In this document: one piece after another, positions 6,414 to 9,016 of the stretch
Numbering within the stretch: the first letter of the stretch is position 1
Layout: every line of letters starts with the position of its first letter
Origin: Helicobacter sp.
GTDB taxonomy: Bacteria > Campylobacterota > Campylobacteria > Campylobacterales > Helicobacteraceae
Reading direction: 5' to 3'
Assembly: GCA_029257755.1 (NCBI GenBank)
Contig: JARIAP010000186.1
Coordinates: forward strand, 1-9,016
Length of the DNA: 9,016 nucleotides
Made by a program: the position numbers and the translations under genes
Notes under the pieces: model-generated
What the model saw: the letters and a program-made list of their open reading frames with translations, nothing else
Databases searched by the model: none
Told to the model about the DNA's origin: nothing

Positions 6414-8510
6414 TTAAAACTTCTTCTTATGGACATCATCAAAAATTTCTTGTGCAACATCGCTTACATCTTGTGTAATTAAATTAGTATTATTTGCAAT
6501 ACCAACATTTTCTTTAGTAATTTCTTCAAGATGAGTTACAGATTGATTTATTTGTGTGATACTATCTGTTTGTTCTCTAACAGATTCTGCCATATCATTT
6601 ACAGACTGCACAAGTAAGTTCATATTTGCTTCTATCTCCCCTAAACTCTTTTGTGTTCTCTCTGCTAACTTTCTTACTTCATCTGCTACTACTGCAAAGC
6701 CCCTACCATGTTCTCCTGCTCTTGCTGCTTCTATTGCTGCATTTAATGCTAATAGATTTGTTTGATCTGCTATATCTCTAATAATCTCTATAACATTTTT
6801 AATATCTTCTGTTTGCAATGTTAATTCATTTGTTTTTTCAGATATACCTTGCATAGAAGAGCTTATTTCTTCTATAGCAGATGCACTTTGTTGCAATGAG
6901 TTTGCTTGAGTGTTGCTTGATGAAATTAGATTATCCATTGATATTTTTAACTCTTCACTTTGTTTTGCAAGTTTTGTTGCGAATTGAGAAGATGATTGCA
7001 ACATATTTTTTATTTCATTACCTAATATATTTGTCGTGGTTTCAACATCACCTTTTGCATCATGAATGAAATCTGTAAAATCAAGGTTTTTATAACTTTC
7101 AAATACCTTGCTTATATCATTCATATTAGAACCTATTTTTGATTGCAATGTATTTAACATTTTATTCAACACTTTAGTTAAATCTATTAGTTGTGGGTTA
7201 TTTGGTGTATTATTGATTCTAACCGTAAAGTTTCCTTCTTCTATTGTATTTACAACAGATATTGTTTCTTCAACTACATTTTTATCATTTTCAACACCAT
7301 TTTGTATAAACAATATATTTTGTTTTATTGCATTAGCCATTTTACCTAATTCATCATTTGCTAATATATGATAATCTACAACCTTCTTTTTTTCATGTCG
7401 TAAGAAAGCAAAAAAATCAAATAAATATTCTTGAATTCTAATTATTCTACTGCTAACGCCCATTTTAACATAACTAAATACAACTAATATAGATAAAAGT
7501 ATTATTATAATACACACAATAATAACATAATATATAACATCATATACAGGACCAGCTATTATATTTTTTGGAACAAGCGATACAATAGCCCAATATCTAT
7601 CACCTGGCACCTTAAAAGTATGCAAAGCTGCAGTAGCTATAGCACCGTTAGATATGGAATAATACTCATATATACCATCTGTTTTTGTTCTTATTGCACT
7701 TGCGAGATCTCTTGCTTGTTGCGTATTATTATATTGAGTTAATTGTAAATTTACTGCTTCTTGATTGGTGTGTGATATTATAGTTTCATTATCAGATACT
7801 AGCATTCTTATCTCACCATCAAAAGTTCTATCTCTTTCTACTAATTCATCTCTTAATGAGCCAAGATCTATTGTTAATCCTATAAAACCAACCCTATTAT
7901 TGTTTGCATCAAAAATTGGTGCTACCATATTTACAGCAAAAACTTCTTTTCCTCCAATATTCATAGATATTGGATTCCCAAATGAAATGTTCTTGCCGGT
8001 GCTATTAGTGGCTTCCTTATAAACTTGTGTTTCTAAGATATTTCTATCTGCACTTATATGTTTAGTTCCACCCGGAGATTCAACATCTTCATCGCTAACA
8101 ATCATTAATAATTCATTGTTACCAAATTTTGATTGCGAATTTTCATTCATAACAATATTTGTTCTATCTTTAAGATATAGAAAACCAAATGTAATTTTAG
8201 GGTTTGAATCAACCATACTATCAATTATATTTAGTAACCTTTTTTCTGTTGGATTTGGTGTAATTTCAAAAATTGTATTAATTATGCCTTGAACGGTCTC
8301 TATTGATATTACACCATCTGATAATATAGCAGAAACAAAATTTACATATCTTGCAGCTGTAGTTTTAAGTAACTTATTAGCTTCATTATCTAATATCTGT
8401 TTGCTTTTTATGGCAATTGTAGATGATAAAATAATCATTGCAACAACGATAATCAATGTAGTAACTAAGGAAATTTTTGTTCCTATTTTTAGATTATAAA
8501 AGAACTTCAT
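6414..8510 (-). CDS. Methyl-accepting chemotaxis protein with periplasmic Cache-type sensor
   Basis: Transmembrane chemoreceptor that controls CheA through CheW and so flagellar rotation. Helix 1 spans about 12-34. The periplasmic region (35-322) has Cache character: long first helix, FGFLYLKD near 108-115, [18 protein letters not shown] at 177-194, and [10 protein letters not shown] at 207-216 followed by a second small lobe to WAIVSLVP. Helix 2 is about 323-347, then HAMP at 348-402 ending in [14 protein letters not shown], then HAMP-like linker helices to about 500. The signalling coiled coil covers 500-690, and its conserved tip spans about 573-621 ([19 protein letters not shown]). The end, DVHKKKF, recalls H. 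pylori Tlp proteins; there is no NWETF-type CheR/CheB tether. Ligand is unknown; I do not see the DxxxRxWY amino-acid motif. Start ATG at 8510 has GAAGG 9 nt upstream; another ATG at 8514 is out of frame. It stands alone, without che genes, and is read from its own likely promoter at 8579-8587. Confidence 0.95.
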   Translation of the reverse strand: MKFFYNLKIGTKISLVTTLIIVVAMIILSSTIAIKSKQILDNEANKLLKTTAARYVNFVSAILSDGVISIETVQGIINTIFEITPNPTEKRLLNIIDSMVDSNPKITFGFLYLKDRTNIVMNENSQSKFGNNELLMIVSDEDVESPGGTKHISADRNILETQVYKEATNSTGKNISFGNPISMNIGGKEVFAVNMVAPIFDANNNRVGFIGLTIDLGSLRDELVERDRTFDGEIRMLVSDNETIISHTNQEAVNLQLTQYNNTQQARDLASAIRTKTDGIYEYYSISNGAIATAALHTFKVPGDRYWAIVSLVPKNIIAGPVYDVIYYVIIVCIIIILLSILVVFSYVKMGVSSRIIRIQEYLFDFFAFLRHEKKKVVDYHILANDELGKMANAIKQNILFIQNGVENDKNVVEETISVVNTIEEGNFTVRINNTPNNPQLIDLTKVLNKMLNTLQSKIGSNMNDISKVFESYKNLDFTDFIHDAKGDVETTTNILGNEIKNMLQSSSQFATKLAKQSEELKISMDNLISSSNTQANSLQQSASAIEEISSSMQGISEKTNELTLQTEDIKNVIEIIRDIADQTNLLALNAAIEAARAGEHGRGFAVVADEVRKLAERTQKSLGEIEANMNLLVQSVNDMAESVREQTDSITQINQSVTHLEEITKENVGIANNTNLITQDVSDVAQEIFDDVHKKKF

Positions 8511-8517
8511 TCATATG

Positions 8518-8524
8518 CACCTTC
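8518..8524 (-). promoter_or_regulatory. Shine-Dalgarno site of the chemoreceptor gene
   Basis: GAAGGTG on the minus strand; the AAGG core ends 9 nt before the ATG at 8510. An earlier ATG at 8514-8512 lies 5 nt from the core but is out of frame, so the ATG at 8510 is the productive start. Confidence 0.6.
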
Positions 8525-8578
8525 AATTTTATTAATAAACCATAAGCATTTATTTTAAACTTAATGATTAATTTGGTG

Positions 8579-8587
8579 ATTATAACA
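8579..8587 (-). promoter_or_regulatory. Extended -10 promoter element of the chemoreceptor gene
   Basis: TGTTATAAT on the minus strand is a perfect extended -10 (TGn plus TATAAT) about 68 nt before the start codon, predicting a leader of about 60 nt. Upstream DNA is A/T tracts without a TTGACA-like -35. I see no sigma-28 or sigma-54 type element, so transcription by the housekeeping sigma factor is inferred. Confidence 0.55.
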
Positions 8588-8644
8588 AAATAAAAATAAT
8601 TTTATTATTAAAAAAAGATATTTTTTTAATTTTTATAAATGTTA

Positions 8645-8687
8645 ATTTTCATAACATTCATTATATTATGAAAATAAGAATATTTTC
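8645..8687. repeat. Three-arm inverted-repeat cluster upstream of the chemoreceptor promoter
   Basis: ATTTTCATAA (8645-8654) and TTATGAAAAT (8666-8675) form a perfect 10-bp inverted repeat with an 11-nt loop. The right arm can alternatively pair as GAAAATA (8670-8676) with TATTTTC (8681-8687) across a 4-nt loop. The two pairings share 8670-8675 and so exclude each other. No T tract follows on either strand. It could be an operator, a small-RNA structure or AT-rich coincidence. Confidence 0.4.
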
Positions 8688-8777
8688 AATTAAATTCAAA
8701 TATTATACAAAATGTTTGAAAACTACATATTATTATATTGCACTATAACAATAAATTATACATATATTTATTGCATG

Positions 8778-8805
8778 TTAAAAAATTATATATAAAAATT
8801 TTTAA
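8778..8805 (-). terminator. Possible weak terminator after glpC
   Basis: Just past the glpC stop on the minus strand, TTAAAAA (complement of 8799-8805) can pair with TTTTTAA (complement of 8778-8784) to form a 7-bp A-T stem, the 3' arm of which is a T tract. There is no G-C pair, so this is a weak candidate. Confidence 0.2.
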
Positions 8806-8809
8806 TGCT

Positions 8810-9016
8810 TTACATATTTTCTAGGTTTTGTGCTATCAATTCTAAAGGGTGTTTAAACTCCACTTTAACATTATTTCTTGACATAGAATCATCAATTTGC
8901 ATACGACATGCACTACACTCTGCACTTACTATACTAGCACCACTTTGTGCTATATTATTAGCTTTTTTATCGCCAACTGATTTTGCCAAGTGATATTTTT
9001 CACTTTGTATAGTTAC
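8810..9016 (-). CDS. glpC: C-terminal part of anaerobic glycerol-3-phosphate dehydrogenase subunit C (GlpC-like, CCG domain)
   Basis: Only the last 68 codons are inside the window; the rest lies beyond the right edge. The visible part reads EKYHLAKSVGDKKANNIAQS, then SGASIVSAECSACRMQI with a CxxC pair at visible residues 34 and 37, then FKHPLELIAQNL at the end. This is the closing section of a cysteine-rich CCG domain, as in GlpC, GlcF, LutA and HdrB; the EKY start and the HPLELIAQ ending are most like GlpC, which H. pylori also has (HP0666, as I recall). GlpC anchors the GlpAB dehydrogenase and passes electrons to quinone. The preceding CCG motif and the N-terminal ferredoxin-type clusters are not in the window, so glycolate or lactate oxidase Fe-S subunits cannot be excluded. 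The stop is TAA at 8812-8810. Confidence 0.75.
   Translation of the reverse strand, partial: VTIQSEKYHLAKSVGDKKANNIAQSGASIVSAECSACRMQIDDSMSRNNVKVEFKHPLELIAQNLENM

Larger units (their letters stand above)
8511..8809. other. 299-bp AT-rich intergenic region between glpC and the chemoreceptor gene
   Basis: No coding frame of note is visible. Both flanking genes run on the minus strand, so this region is the 3' end of glpC and the leader and promoter of the chemoreceptor gene. It contains an extended -10 at 8579-8587, runs of seven A (8610-8616) and seven T (8621-8627), a three-arm inverted-repeat cluster at 8645-8687, further TATAAT matches on the minus strand at 8702-8707 and 8755-8760, and a weak AT-only hairpin next to the glpC stop. 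Its length is unusual for a window whose other same-strand gaps are 0 to 88 bp, so a small RNA or regulatory site is possible but unproven. Confidence 0.6.

Noticed and set aside
7386..7392. A AAA AAG heptamer in frame in the chemoreceptor gene (minus strand), the slippery sequence known from dnaX, which would give a receptor cut off within HAMP after about ten more codons.
   Set aside because: Such heptamers are common in AT-rich genes. I see no clear downstream hairpin or upstream Shine-Dalgarno-like stimulator, and a product without a signalling domain has no obvious use.
6556..8022. Plus-strand open frames opposite the chemoreceptor gene.
   Set aside because: They mirror the receptor coding frame; Ser/Leu/Phe-rich products without ribosome sites or motifs.
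8610..8627. Runs of seven A and seven T upstream of the chemoreceptor promoter, considered as a phase-variable tract.
   Set aside because: The runs are short compared with known phase-variable tracts in Helicobacter and are expected at this base composition.
8805..8993. Plus-strand open frame at the right edge.
   Set aside because: It lies opposite the GlpC C-terminus, whose CxxC and HPLELIAQ motifs clearly identify the minus strand as coding.
1..9016. A new defence, mobile or secretion system built from these neighbouring genes.
   Set aside because: Every gene belongs to a known housekeeping or envelope family, transcription units alternate in direction, and no transposase, integrase, nuclease, repeat array or toxin-antitoxin pair is visible.

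Overview
This is a strongly AT-rich chromosomal segment that most likely comes from a Helicobacter or close relative (Campylobacterales). The best lineage markers are the HP0231-type (DsbK) periplasmic thioredoxin-fold protein, the stand-alone FlhB C-terminal homologue of the FlhX type, an Lnt whose membrane part reads like the H. pylori enzyme, and a chemoreceptor ending in DVHKKKF. H. pylori is, as I recall, a histidine auxotroph without his genes, so the hisH gene here points to a histidine-prototrophic, probably enterohepatic, Helicobacter. This assignment is by pattern recognition only.

Layout from left to right: lnt (+, lipoprotein N-acylation; its true start may lie beyond the left edge) converges on flhX (-). 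An ABC-2 type export permease (-) lies upstream of flhX. A 174-bp divergent promoter region with recognisable -10 elements on both strands separates the permease from a compact + operon, dsbK-hisH-cca. In that operon the dsbK stop codon directly abuts the TTG start of hisH, and cca follows hisH after 9 bp. The operon converges on a large transmembrane chemoreceptor gene (-), which is preceded by a 299-bp AT-rich gap with inverted repeats. The right edge holds the C-terminal 68 codons of a GlpC-like iron-sulfur subunit (-).

Functionally the window is a mosaic of envelope and housekeeping genes: lipoprotein maturation, export, periplasmic disulfide chemistry, histidine synthesis, tRNA 3'-end maturation, chemotaxis, flagellar export and glycerol-3-phosphate respiration. 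Nothing ties them into one pathway. I see no mobile element, CRISPR array, phage gene, defence system, tRNA or rRNA. I did not find a convincing undescribed multi-gene system.

The points most worth a second look are at protein level: an extra N-terminal membrane segment in Lnt, Asn/Lys/Ile-rich insertions at matching kinds of places in Lnt, HisH and the CCA enzyme, a Thr-cisPro active-site loop in the DsbK homologue, and an export permease with no visible ATPase or partner. Two inverted-repeat clusters in intergenic DNA (2012-2029 and 8645-8687) are possible regulatory sites.
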